From positions 21,683,973-21,747,972 of the forward strand of contig NC_035172.2 in the NCBI RefSeq assembly GCF_001659605.2: a DNA stretch of 64,000 nucleotides. Reading direction: 5' to 3'. The notes below the pieces were generated by a model. It saw only the letters and a program-made list of their open reading frames with translations. It had not been told where the DNA came from and did no database searches. The stretch comes from Manihot esculenta (lineage: Eukaryota > Streptophyta > Magnoliopsida > Malpighiales > Euphorbiaceae). Shown here one piece after another: positions 1-10,718 of this stretch. The position numbers and the translations under genes are program-made. Within the stretch, counting starts at the first letter, position 1; each line of letters begins with the position of its first letter.

Positions 1-698
1 AGAAGTATATAAGGCAAGATGACGCCTTAACAACCAGCAGATTTGCTAAATAAGCTACAGATAGGGGAAAGGCTTAAGAAGAAAGGAGGTTGGACAGATT
101 TGAGAGAAGGCACAATAAAGGGCCCGAGGCATACAAACAGCCCTGGGACAGAAGAGAACAAAGACAACCCCTACCCAGAAGTAATAACCCCCCCTTAACA
201 CCTCCAGGGCCGAGGTGCTCGTGGCAGTTCAAGATAAGGAGTTCCTCCAATAGCCCAAGCCTATGAAGGCGGAAGCAAACCGGAGGGATCCTGACAAATA
301 CTGCCAGTACCACCGCACTCACGGTCATGACACTAATGACTGCTACCAGCTGATCAGTGAGATTGAAAGGCTGATAAAGAGGGGACATCTCTGAAACTTT
401 GTGAAAAAATCGGAAGGAGAGAGATCCCAGCAGAACCCCACAGCAGAAAGGCTTCGAAGGCTAGGAGCAGGATCGGTGAATGATGGTTCCAGTGGAACCA
501 TTAACATGATTGTTGGAGAAACTGGAGGTCGGATAAGCAGGAGGGGAAAGAAGAAAAGCCGAGATGGGGAGGGAAGCAGCAGTGAAGTCATGCAGGTGGT
601 AGAGCATTCCCCTATGACCATCTCCTTCTCTCCCGAGGATGCCCACAGCATTCAAATGCCTCACGATAATGCTCTTGTCATCGAGGCTGTCATCCATA
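1..698 (+). pseudogene. Tat-lineage Ty3/gypsy element B: gag C-terminal part and gag-protease linker
   Basis: This is the leftmost piece of retrotransposon B, entering from outside the window. The + frame reads a zinc-knuckle-like stretch near bases 290-350 (YCQYHRTHGHDTNDCYQL, a CX2HX4HX4C pattern common in plant gypsy gags), followed by a basic, serine-rich linker. It then reaches the start of the protease region, ending in a VIEAVIHNY-type motif. There it is cut by element A, and the same protein continues after 12,967 with QVRNILVDDESK. Stops near 272 and 391 show it is not functional. The Tat assignment is inferred from the downstream RT and the second RNaseH domain. Confidence 0.82.
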
Positions 699-703
699 AC
701 TAC
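699..703. repeat. Left target-site duplication (ACTAC) of element A
   Basis: ACTAC directly precedes the TGTAACGACC terminus at 704 and recurs at 12,967-12,971, directly after the other terminus of element A. The coding frame of B is interrupted exactly between the two copies. Confidence 0.95.
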
Positions 704-888
704 TGTAACGACCCCAAAATGGACCGTCATCGGCGCTAGGATTCAAGTCGGCTTAAGGCCGCCAGAACCCGTAGCAAGCCTGCTATACTCTCTGTGTACC
801 TGTAAATCTCATACATGATCATATATTTTCTGTGCGAATAAAAAAAAACTCGTTTCTGAACCAAGGCTTAACCTGTGCATGCACTATC

Positions 889-948
889 TCTGTACTCTGT
901 ACTCTGTACTCTGTACTCTGTACTCTGTACCCTGTACTCTGTACCCCT
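889..948. repeat. 7-bp microsatellite (TGTACTC)n in the LTR
   Basis: About eight tandem copies of TGTACTC with one C substitution. The same block is shorter in the other LTR (10,903-10,951), so it has changed length since insertion. A related run in reverse orientation lies at 60,225-60,265 in element G. Confidence 0.9.
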
Positions 949-2707
949 GACTAGAGCTTGCTCTAGATGGGTTAACTCATACCAGTTAAGCCTGGTTTTT
1001 CACATACTCTGTAAAACATATACATCTACAGATCATGTACATAACAAAAGATTTACAACACAAAATAACTAAGTCAAGCACAACTTTAAACACAACTACT
1101 ACATCTCGTTAATATTACATGTCCACCCTAAGCTATTACAAATCTCTTCTCTCTTTCTGTACTCTGCTGGCTTTCCCCTGTACACTCTACACTGAACCTG
1201 CAAGACTGGGGTTAAGGGAGTGGGATGAGCTCTATAGCCCAGTGAGTAGAACATTAAAACATATCATTAAAACATGATCTTATGGCATAACACAGACAAT
1301 CCACATCAAGGGTAAACCTGTCACCAAATAGTCCCAGTATCTCCTACCAGGGCATAGTCAAAGGCACCTGGATTTCCTGTCTCATATATGTATATGTGTA
1401 TATAACACCTGTACTTACCATTGCCAGGGCGTAGTCAAAAGGCTCCTGGACTTTACTATACCTGCCAGGGCGTAGTCAAAGGCTCTTGGACTTCTATACC
1501 TGCCAGGGCGTAGTCAAAGGCTCCTGGACTTATCTAAGTGACTATTGAATCATTCAGCATTCACCCACATCAACAAATAACGATGCAATGCAACATATTC
1601 CTGGATTCTAATGCAATCAACCTACTGCATAACCATGATACATGAAAGATGCTAAAAACATTTCATTTCTCAATTACAAGACTTAGGTTTAGTTCCACTC
1701 ACCTCTGGCTATCTGGACTGACTCTGCAGGCTCTATAACCGCTGGAGCAGTACTCACTGCTGCTCTCTCTGGTTCCTCTGGTCTGTGTAGGCACAGATAA
1801 ACTCAAATGAGGGACCAAACTAGCTTATGTACAACTCTATTAAACTCCCCAAGAAGCCCTTTAAACTCATTCAAACATCCATGCAAAGCATGCAAAGGAA
1901 GGCTGGACAGAACACTTTCGGCGGCAGGCTCGGCGGCCGAAATTCTTCTCCAAAGCCGAAACTCAAGCACCTTCGGCGGCCGAATCTCACCTTTCGGCAG
2001 CCGAACCCTTTCGGGGGCAAGTTTCGGGGGCTGAAAGGCACTCCAGAGACGGAAGTCTCTAACCTTCGGCGGCACCTTCGGCGGCCGAAACTCCCCTCCA
2101 GAGTCGAAAGTCCAAAGGCTCGGGGGCAAGCTTAGGCAACCGAAGCCACCTCCTTAGCACATTCGGTGGCCGAACCCTTCTTCGGCGGCCGAAGCTGGGT
2201 TCATCAGCAAGGCAGAACCTTGCTCTGCCTCACGCCAAAATGCACCAAAACTTCCCAAACGCAAACACCTCAACTCCTCAATATGCATACACCTAGTATA
2301 TGCTCAAAGGGGTCAAAACCTACCTAAAAACCCCAACAACACAAAACATATAACACATATACAAGCTTTTCTCACAAAAATATCAAAAACCCTCTCTTTT
2401 ACCCTAATCATGCAACTCTCCCCAAAACCTCAAGAAAACCTTCAGAAATCATAAAAACAAGTTCAGGATCTTCACTTACCTCTTGAAACCAAGAAGATGA
2501 ACGATCCTAACGTGGAGTTTTGGAGCAACTCTCCTTCAAACTCTCCAAACTTCAAAATCTCAAGTATTTAGCTCAAACCCTTCAAAATACCATAAAAATT
2601 AATCAAATCTTTGCATGAGGTACTGAAAACATGAAGAAAGAAGGACAGGGTCTCACCTCAGAAAGTGAAAGAAACGACAAAGCTTATCCTTTCAACCGAC
2701 TGAGAGC

Positions 2708-2715
2708 CTTTTATA
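2708..2715 (-). promoter_or_regulatory. LTR TATA box (TATAAAAG)
   Basis: On the minus strand this LTR reads CACCTATAAAAGGC, a canonical plant TATA box, in the part expected to be the U3/R junction. The same motif is at 12,722-12,729 in the 5' LTR and at 23,087-23,094 in a solo LTR. The transcription start was not determined. Confidence 0.6.
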
Positions 2716-2847
2716 GGTGGCTGGCCAGACCACCTTCGGCGGCCACACGTGAAACCGAAAGCCATGCATGTTCGGCGGCCGAACCTAGCTTTTCTGCCTT
2801 GGTTCTTTTCTTTCAAACACACATACGATATTACGTTAGAAACCCAT

Positions 2848-5408
2848 TGTAATACCCGGCTAATTCAGGCATCGGAATTCCTACCGTCCGGTGGAATTCG
2901 GGGATGTCAGAGACTTCTAGTAGGAGGGTATTAGACAGGTTTGCAAAATGTTTTTAAGACTTTGTAAGGTTTGGAATAGAATAGGATTGAGTTTTGAAAA
3001 GAAAAGGCTTAGGGGACAAAGGCCAGGTTCGGCCGCCGAAGGTAAGTTCGGCCGCCGAAAGTGCCCAATGTTTGGCCCCCGAAGTTCAAGTTCGGCCCCC
3101 GAATGTTGCATGGTTTTGCATGCGATTCGGCAGCCGAAGGTGAGTTGGCCAGCCATTGTGCACTCCTCCGTCGGTGAAATGGCCAGGTGTTGCCTCCAGA
3201 TCATATCCAGAGGGTGAGGCCACGTCTCCTATGACTCATCTGCAAAGTTTTAATCACCCAGGCACAGGTTTGAGGGTGGTAAAGTGTTTTGCATGTTTTT
3301 GAGAAAAGAGGGAGAGCTTTGGTGGGTTAGTAAAGAAGAAGAGGTGTTGGTGCATAGCTTTGAGTTCAGATTGTTTCGCTTCTGTTGTCCAAAGGTAAGG
3401 GAAGCTTTGACCTTGTTTTTAATGGTGTATAACAGCTTTTAACGAGGATTAAGGGTAGAGTTGCTTATATAGGTTAGTTTTAGTGTTTTCATGGTTTATG
3501 CATGATGATGTGTTATGTGTATTGTTTTGTTGGGGTTTTAAGTTAGTTTTGGACCCCTTGAAGCATGTACATGAGTATATGCATAGTTTGAGAGGTTGAA
3601 TGCATGATTTGGAGAGGATGGAAAGAGTCGGGAGGTTGGTTGACGCTTGAAGCTAAGTTCTGGATGAACTCAGGTTCGGCAGCCGAAGGAGGATTCGGCC
3701 GCCGAACATGCCAGACTTTCGTCTCTGGAAGAGACATTCGGCCGCCGAAGGTGCTGCCGAAGGTGCCTGTCCAGCCTTCCTTTGCTTGTTTTGTATGCAT
3801 GTGTTGAGGTGTTCTAGAGGACTTTGGGGTGTTGTTTGATTAGTTGTATAGAGTATGTTTGGTGCCTCAGTTACGTCCTCATGTGTAGGATTGGACCCGA
3901 GGAACCGAAGAGTTTAGCAGTAGTAGCTGCGTCAGAGTTAGAGGTAGCCCAGAGTTAGCCAAGCAGTGGCTACAGGTGAGTGGAACTAAACTAAATATTT
4001 GATCTGAAATGACACGATTCTAGCATGATCCATGCATCATAAACTGCCATGTTATGTATTAGGTTGTGTTGCATTAGAATTCACGAATATGATGCATTGC
4101 ATATGTTGTTGTTCCTGTGGATGAATGTTGGATGATCCTTAGCCCTTGACAGAGAGCAGATACAGCATTATGGCATGAGATAGCCATACCAGGTCGCCCC
4201 TGGATAGTCCAGGTCGCTCCTGGTACTATGAGTGAGACAGCTGGGCTGTCAAATCAGAGTTAAGTGTAGACCAGGTGAGACCTCGTCTCCTTGGCACAGT
4301 TAGTCATGTTATGATATCAGAGAGATAAGTGTAGACCAGGTGATGACATCGTCTCCTTGGCACAGTTGGATTATCACATGTAGTTGAGGGCCATTGGTGA
4401 CAAATTCATCCGTGAGATGATATGTTTGTGATGTGATGCATTTCATGAAAGCATGTAATGAATGAACTATTTGTATTGTTCCTCCTCACTGGGCTCTAGA
4501 GCTCATCCCACTCCCTTAACCCCAGTTTTGCAGGTTCTGAGATAGCTATGGGAAGTCAAAGTCAGCAAGAGTACAGAGGAAAGTTATGCATGAATGTATG
4601 TTTGTAATAGCATAGTGGACATGATGTAATTAAAAGATTAGTTGTAATGTAATGTAATGTATAGATATGTACTGTCATATACTGGATAGACTTATGTTTT
4701 CCCTAGTGTCATTGCTACAGTGTGATGTATGATTAATCCCTTGTACATGAATCCTGTTTCACGTTTCTTGATGAGAAATGTGTGAGTTAGGCTTAATGCA
4801 TGGCTTCGATGAGATACCAGTGGAATGTGTTACAGACTAAAAGGGTTTCATTCCCATGACCCACAGCAGATAGTAGTCCCTGGTATAGGCCCTCAGTTCA
4901 GATTGGCATATCTGAGTAGCAGTAGTTAAGCCTACAGAGTTTTACTGGTTTGTTGAGTCGTTTTGTATCATGTATGGGATTTATCAGGTACACAGAGAGT
5001 ATAGTTGGCTTGCTACGGGTCCCGGCGGCCTTAAGCCGATCTGGATCCTAGTGCCAGTGATGGTTCGGGCCGTTACAGAGGGGTACCGGTTTCCGGGTCG
5101 TTACAGATTTGGAACAATTGGTACTCACTCTCACCAGACTATTCCCTTAAAGTGGGAGGTCAAGGGTTCGAGCAGTGGGGGAGGCGACCTAATTCCCAGA
5201 GGAAGGAATTGGGCCAAATCCACTCGGGCTAGGGCGGGCCGTAATGGCTCCCCCGAGGGACAAATCCTGCCTGGAACCCGTGAGGGTGAAGGGATGTTAA
5301 GAGCTGCTCACGACGCCAGTGGAAAGCCCGAGGTGGCAAGAGGCCAGGCGAGGGATAGCCCTGGGCCGTGAGTGGTAACAGTGCCGGTAAGAGGGCCGGG
5401 CTGTTACA
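2848..5408 (+). mobile_element. Solo LTR of a divergent Tekay-family variant, carrying an R-family insertion at its 3' end
   Basis: It begins TGTAATACCCGGC and shows the palindrome-rich organisation of the family, but is clearly diverged from A. Flanks are CCCAT at 2,843-2,847 and 5,409-5,413, and A's LTR sequence resumes directly after the second copy. The LTR proper appears to end at GGGCCGTTACA (5,077). What follows to 5,403 is an R-family repeat, and the TTACA at 5,404-5,408 looks like the duplicated last bases of the LTR. Inside are two copies of an AAGTGTAGACCAGGTG-type repeat near 4,260-4,370. There are no internal retroviral genes, hence solo LTR. Confidence 0.85.
5078..5403 (+). mobile_element. 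R-family short repeat (SINE- or TRIM-like), single copy
   Basis: About 80% similar by eye to the units at 56,836-58,177. In this orientation the front has a possible A-box-like stretch (GAACAATTGGTACTC, near 5,114) and a B-box-like GGGTTCGAG near 5,165, about 50 bp apart as in tRNA-derived SINE heads. It ends in GGCCGGGCTG next to TTACA. TTACA also lies directly before it at 5,073-5,077, consistent with a 5-bp target duplication. The family name is mine. An alternative is an LTR of a miniature (TRIM) retrotransposon. The 133-residue ORF over it has no recognisable domain and I do not call it. Confidence 0.6.
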
Positions 5409-5498
5409 CCCATAAATCTCACCCTTCTAAAGATTCCGACATACTGGATTCCACCGGACCATAGGAATTCCGATGCCGGACTCTAGCCGGGTATTACA
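5409..5498 (-). mobile_element. 3' LTR of element A, second part
   Basis: Continues the LTR interrupted at 2,847; it starts with the duplicated CCCAT and matches 12,878-12,966 closely. It ends in CGGGTATTACA, i.e. the TGTAATACCCG start of the LTR on the minus strand. Confidence 0.92.
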
Positions 5499-5512
5499 TT
5501 CTCCCCCCCTTA
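5499..5512 (-). other. Polypurine tract of element A
   Basis: On the minus strand the bases just before the 3' LTR read AAGGGGGGGAGAA, the purine run that primes plus-strand synthesis in LTR retrotransposons. Confidence 0.85.
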
Positions 5513-5578
5513 AGAACATTCGTCCTCGAATGTTCCGAACACAAACAAATAAACACATAAAAAGGAGGAAAACTAACC

Positions 5579-8500
5579 TCAAAATAGATATGGATACTGC
5601 TGGAGCATAGACTCCCGCGTCTCCCAAGTGCACTCTTCTAGATTATGGTGGTTCCACAGAACTTTCACCATCGGAATCTCCTTGGTTCTTAGCTGTCTGA
5701 TCTGTGTGTCCAGAATCCGTACTGGTTGCTCTACATAGGTGAGATCTCTAAGAATCTCCACATCAGGCTCACTTAGAACCTGACTCGGATCTGACACAAA
5801 CTGCCGTAGCATAAAAACATGAAATACCGGGTGAATTCGCTCCATAGAAACAGGTAAATCTAGTTTATACGACACATTCCCGATCCTCTGTAAGATCTCA
5901 AAGGGTCCAATGTATCGTGGAGCTATTTTACCCTTTCTGCCAAAACGAACCACTCCTTTCATTGGGGACACCTTTAGCAATACCATATTACCCTCCTGAA
6001 ACTCTAGCTGCTTTCTGCGTACGTCTGCATAGCTTTTCTGTCGACTCTGAGCTGTTCTGATCCTCTCTCTGATCATGGGTACCACTCTACTGGTAATCTC
6101 TACTAACTCTGGCCCTGCAAGAGCCTTCTCTCCTACCTCTTCCCAGCAAACAGGGGATCTGCACTTCCTCTCATACAACGCTTCATAAGGAGCCATCCCG
6201 ATGCTAGCATGATGACTGTTATTGTAGGCAAACTCCACCAGAGGTAGATGCTGCCTCCAAGAACCGCCAAAATCTAACACACACATTCGGAGCATATCCT
6301 CTATGGTCTGGATGGTCCTATCTGACTGTCAATCAGTCTGCGGATGGAAAGCAGTGCTAAAATCCAACCTCGTGCCCATCGCACTCTGCAGACTTCGCCA
6401 AAATCTGGAGGTGAACTGAGGTCCTCTGTCTGAAACTATAGACACTGGAACTCCATGTAATCTCACTATCTCATCCAGATATACCTGTGCTAACTTATCC
6501 ACAGAATAGTTACTCCTAATTGGAATGAAATGAGCAGATTTCATGAGTCTATCCACAATCACCCATATGGAGTCTATCCTGTTAGACGCTGCCGGTAAGC
6601 CCACTACAAAATCCATAGCTATATTCTCCCATTTCCACTCTGGAATCGGCAGTGAGTTAAGCATTCCAGCCGGCTTCTGATATTCTAATTTCACCTTCTG
6701 ACAAACCTCACAGGCTGTCACGAACTGCGCCACTTCTTTCTTCATGGCTGGCCACCAATATACCCTCTTCAGATCCTGATACATCTTGGTAGCTCCCGGG
6801 TGAACACTATACCTCGCATTATGAGCTTCCCTCATAATGTCTTCCTTCAGACTGCTAACATCTGGTACACAAAGTCGACTCCCATAGCGAAGGATCCCTT
6901 TACTGTCAAATCAAAACTCTGCACTGTTGCCTGACTGAACAGTCCTGGCAATTTTCATCAACTCTGGGTCCTCGTGCTGTGTCTGAGCTATCTGCTCCAG
7001 AAACAAAGGTATCACTCTCATCTGTGCTATCAACGCACCTGTACTAGACAATTCTAGCTGTAACCCCTCCTCGATGAGCTTATAAAGCTCCATCACTACT
7101 GGTCTCCGCTCTGCTGCTATATGGGATAAACTGCCTAGTGACTTCCGGCTTAGGGCGTCTGCCACAACATTCGCCTTACCCGAATGATACTGGATCTTAC
7201 AATCATAATCACTGAGCAATTCTACCCATCTTCTCTGCCTCAAATTCAGCTCTCTCTGGCTCAAGATGTACTGTAAACTCTTGTGATCAGTGAAGATCTC
7301 GCATTTAACCTCGTAGAGGTAATACCTCCACATCTTGAGTGCAAAGATAACTGCTGCCATCTCTAGGTCATGGGTGGGGTAATTCAACTTGTGCTTCTTC
7401 AACTGTCTAGAAGCATAAGCAATCACCCTCTCACTCTGCATCAAAACACAACCCAATCCCACTCGAGATGCATCACAGAACACTGTGAAATCCTCGTTAC
7501 TAACAGGCAGAGCTAACACTGGTGCTGATGTCAATCTCCTCTTGAGCTCCTCAAAGCTCTCTTCACACTGGTCCGACCAGATAAACTTCTGGTTCTTCTG
7601 AATCAGTTTGGTCATAGGAGCAGCTATCTTCGAGAAGTCCTGAACGAACCTCCTGTAGTAACCTGCCAGTCCCAGAAAACTTTTAATCTCAGTCACTGTA
7701 GTGGGTTTGGGCTAGTTAGCTACAGCCTCTATCTTCTTGGGGTCTACCTCAATCCCTTCTGCTGATACCACGTGTCCCAAGAAGGAAATGCTCCTCAACC
7801 AAAATTCACACTTAGAGAACTTGGCATACAAACCATGCTCTCTCAGTGTCTGCAGTACTATCTTCAGATGCTGGGCATGCTCCTCTGCATCTCTGGAATA
7901 CACTAAGATGTCATTGATAAAAACAATAACAAAGTGATCCAGATACTCGCTGAAAACTCTGTTCATGAGATCCATGAATGCTGCAGGGGCGTTAGTCAAC
8001 CCGAACGGCATCACTAAGAACTCATAATGCCCATATCTGGTCCTGAAAGCTGTCTTTGGCACATCTGCCTCTCTGACTCTCAACTGATAATACCCGGATC
8101 TCAGATCTATTTTAGAGAAACAACCTGCTCCAGCTAGCTAGTCGAAGAGATCATCAATCCTAGGTAAAGGATACCTATTCTTGATAGTGACCTTGTTCAA
8201 CTATCTGTAGTCGATACAAAGTATGAGGGATCCATCCTTCTTTCTGAAAAAGAGCACTGGAGCACCCCAAGGTGAGGTACTAGGGCGGATGAAACCCTTA
8301 TCTACCAATTCCTGCAACTGCTTTTTCAACTCCTTTAACTCTGCTGGCGCCATCCTGTAGGGAGGAATAGAGATAGGTCTGGTACCTGGCAGCAATTCTA
8401 TTTCAAACTCTAGCTCCTTATCAGGTGGTAGTCCTGGTAAGTCGTCTGGGAACACATCTGGAAATTCTCGAACTACTGGTACTGTGGCTGGTTCCCTAAC

Positions 8501-9100
8501 CTGACTATCTAGCTCCCTCACATGAGCTAGAAACCCCTGACAACCCCTCCTAAGCAAACGACGAGCCTGAAGAGCTGAAATCAAACCTCTGGGTGTACCT
8601 CTCCTGTCTCCCCTGAAGACACACACTGACCCATCCTGGTCTCTGAGACTAACTACCTTCTCTCTACAGTCCAAGGTCACACCATATGCAGATAACCAAT
8701 CCATCCCTAGAATGACATCAAAATCTATCAAGTCTAGAACCACAAGGTCAGCTGGAAGGCATCTACCCTCTATGAACACTGGACTGAAACGACAGACTGA
8801 CGCTGTCACTGATGGGTCACACTTAGGTCCACTGACCTAGAGAGGATACTCTAACTCAGAAATGATCAAACCCAATCTCTCTATGGCTCTCGACGCAATA
8901 AAGGAATGAGAAGCACCGGGGTCCATCAAAGTATACACATCTGAACACCCAATGATGAGATTACCTGACACCACTGTGTTCGACGTGTTAGCCTCCTCCT
9001 ATGTCACAGTGAAAATCCGTGCTGGGGCTACCGGATTTCCACCTCGGGAACCTGCTGCTGAAGTAGAGGCTGACCCTCTCCCTCTCCCTCTACCACTACT
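5579..9100 (-). pseudogene. Element A pol: protease, reverse transcriptase, RNase H, integrase, chromodomain-like tail
   Basis: In minus-strand order the frame shows: a protease region with the MDPGAS active-site motif near 8,930; RT with the conserved [10 protein letters not shown] near 8,000 and catalytic motif [10 protein letters not shown] near 7,920; RNase H with CDASRVGLG and DHKSLQYIL; an integrase zinc-binding stretch (CEVCQ) and core with HPQTD; and a C-terminal tail ending LEECTWETRESM, as in chromovirus chromodomains. All pieces lie in one frame. Nonsense codons are at 8,999-9,001, 8,837-8,839, 8,201-8,203, 8,138-8,140, 7,712-7,714 (all TAG) and 6,911-6,913, 6,329-6,331 (TGA). The second RT catalytic motif reads FIND where element G has FIDD, so the polymerase would be dead even without the stops. 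Confidence 0.93.
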
Positions 9101-10488
9101 CTAAGGTACGGCTGGAGCTGCTGGCTGTACTACACTGCCTGAACTCATCTGCTGGGATGGTGCAAAAGTCACCTGAGGATACTCCCGAGCAAAATGCCCT
9201 TCCTGTCCACATCTAAAGCAGGCTGAAGATCCCAATTGACAAGCTCTCCTGTGTGGTCTCCCACATCTCCTACATACTGGACTGCTTGCGCCAGAGCTTG
9301 AGCCACTACCTATTCCCAGACCAGACTTGACTTTACTCCAGAACTTACTCTTTGTTCCTTTTGCTCTATCCCATCTCTTGCTGCCTGAAGTTTCTGAACT
9401 GAGGGCCTTAGAACCCGAAGCCTGTGCCTTTGACTGTCTCTGAATATTGACACTTGCTTCCATTTTCCTAACTGCGTCCACTATAGTGTGGAAACTCTCC
9501 TTTTCTGCTGGAAGAATCAAGGAAGCATACCTGGGATGCAATCTCATAGTATATCTCCTTGCCTTCTTCTGATCAGTATCATAGGCTTGACCCACATACT
9601 GAAGCAAATCCAGGAACTTATCTGTAAACTCGTCAACACTCATCTCGTCTATCTGTCTCAACTGCTCAAATTCTATGATTTTCATCTCTCTGGAACTGTC
9701 AGGAAAAGCCCACCCTGCAAATTCATTGGCGAACTCTCCCCATGGCATACTGTCCATTCTGGGCTCCATATAGTTCTTGAACCATTCTCGAGCTTTCTTA
9801 CACTTCAGTGTGAACCCTGCCATCTCAATGGCTCTACTATCATCTGCTTCCAACTCATCAGTGATCATCTTCACAGTTCTAAGATACTCAAATGGATCAT
9901 CTCCTGGATTGAATTTAGGAGCATCCAATTTCAAGTACTCTGTCATTTGCACCTTACTTCCAGATGAGCTAGGTTGCTGTGCTGCAACAACAGAGGCTAC
10001 TGGTTCTGGTTGTGGTGGTGGAGGTACTGGTTCATTTAACTCTGGGTGTGCTGCACTTAGATGACTAGGTGAAGGTGGATACATAGGATATGGTGGGTAA
10101 TAATGAGGATAAGGCATATATGGCATGTAGGTAGGATATGAGGCAAAACTAGAGTACTCTGACATACCTCCCATCGGATACCCTGGGTCCTGGGGAAAGG
10201 ATGGATAGTCAAAACCTGAGGCCTGAGTGCCTCCCTGCGACTCTCCCATACCTTCTTCAGATCTGCCTACACTCATGCTTTCATCTATAGACTGGTCAAA
10301 CTCCATAGCCTCCCTCACTTCTTCTGATCTGCCTCCTCTAACTGTACCTCTTCTGCTCTCGTCTACAGACCTTCTACCCTGCTAGATCTCTGTGACCTTG
10401 CCCTTGGCAATGCAGGAGGACGAGCAGCTGTTCTCTCATTATCTGGTGGGACTCCAGTCAATCGTGCTGATCGACGAGTTCCTCGCAT
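9101..10488 (-). pseudogene. Element A gag (capsid and zinc-knuckle nucleocapsid)
   Basis: The minus-strand frame starts at [10 protein letters not shown] (ATG at 10,486-10,488), the same start as in element G. It holds a Retrotrans_gag core ([28 protein letters not shown]) and then two Cys/His clusters, CRRCGRPH and CFRCGQEGH. The final Cys of the second knuckle is replaced by Tyr (AREYPQ; element G keeps a TGT there). Relative to G, 19 nt are missing after the SQRSSR motif, shifting the frame near 10,380, so only the part from about 10,360 to 9,104 is in frame with pol. It ends at a TAG (9,101-9,103) where G has CAG. In an intact copy gag would continue into pol. Confidence 0.92.
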
Positions 10489-10703
10489 TTTAACTCTGGA
10501 AAACAACACATAAAATAGCATATCAACATATAGTAAACTCATATATCTCAATATCTGCACATGCATATCATGGCATTTCATAGCATCAAATAGACAGGAC
10601 TCAACATCCTATCCTAGTGGACATGATTCCCTATTGTGCTTGACTTCCTCTAACCTCTATGAGCCCGACACTCTCTCTATAGGTTCGATCATGTGAACCT
10701 AGG

Positions 10704-10715
10704 GCTCTGATACAA
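10704..10715 (-). other. Primer-binding site of element A (initiator tRNA-Met type, one mismatch)
   Basis: On the minus strand, shortly after the 5' LTR ends in CGTTACA, the sequence reads TTGTATCAGAGC. Element G has the consensus TGGTATCAGAGC at the same place, so this copy carries a G-to-T change. Confidence 0.88.
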
Positions 10716-10718
10716 ATA

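Larger units (their letters stand above)
704..2847 (-). mobile_element. 3' LTR of element A, first part
   Basis: Matches the 5' LTR at 10,719-12,966 almost base for base, starting with TGTAACGACCCC on the + strand (the LTR 3' end). It is interrupted at 2,847 by a younger solo LTR and resumes at 5,409. It contains many copies of the dyad TTCGGCNGCCGAA or variants, a 7-bp microsatellite, and roughly 40-bp repeats around CCAGGGCGTAGTCAAAGGC near 1,425-1,530. Confidence 0.93.

Noticed and set aside
1803..2135. Overlapping ORFs on both strands across the LTR (also near 11,810, 20,212, 23,443, 23,677 and 58,885-59,491)
   Set aside because: They are by-products of the GC-rich TTCGGCNGCCGAA dyads, which lack stop codons in several frames. 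The peptides recur in every LTR copy and have no domain.
4970..5371. 133-residue ORF over the end of the solo LTR and the R repeat
   Set aside because: It spans the junction between two repeats, has no domain, and is not kept in the other R units.
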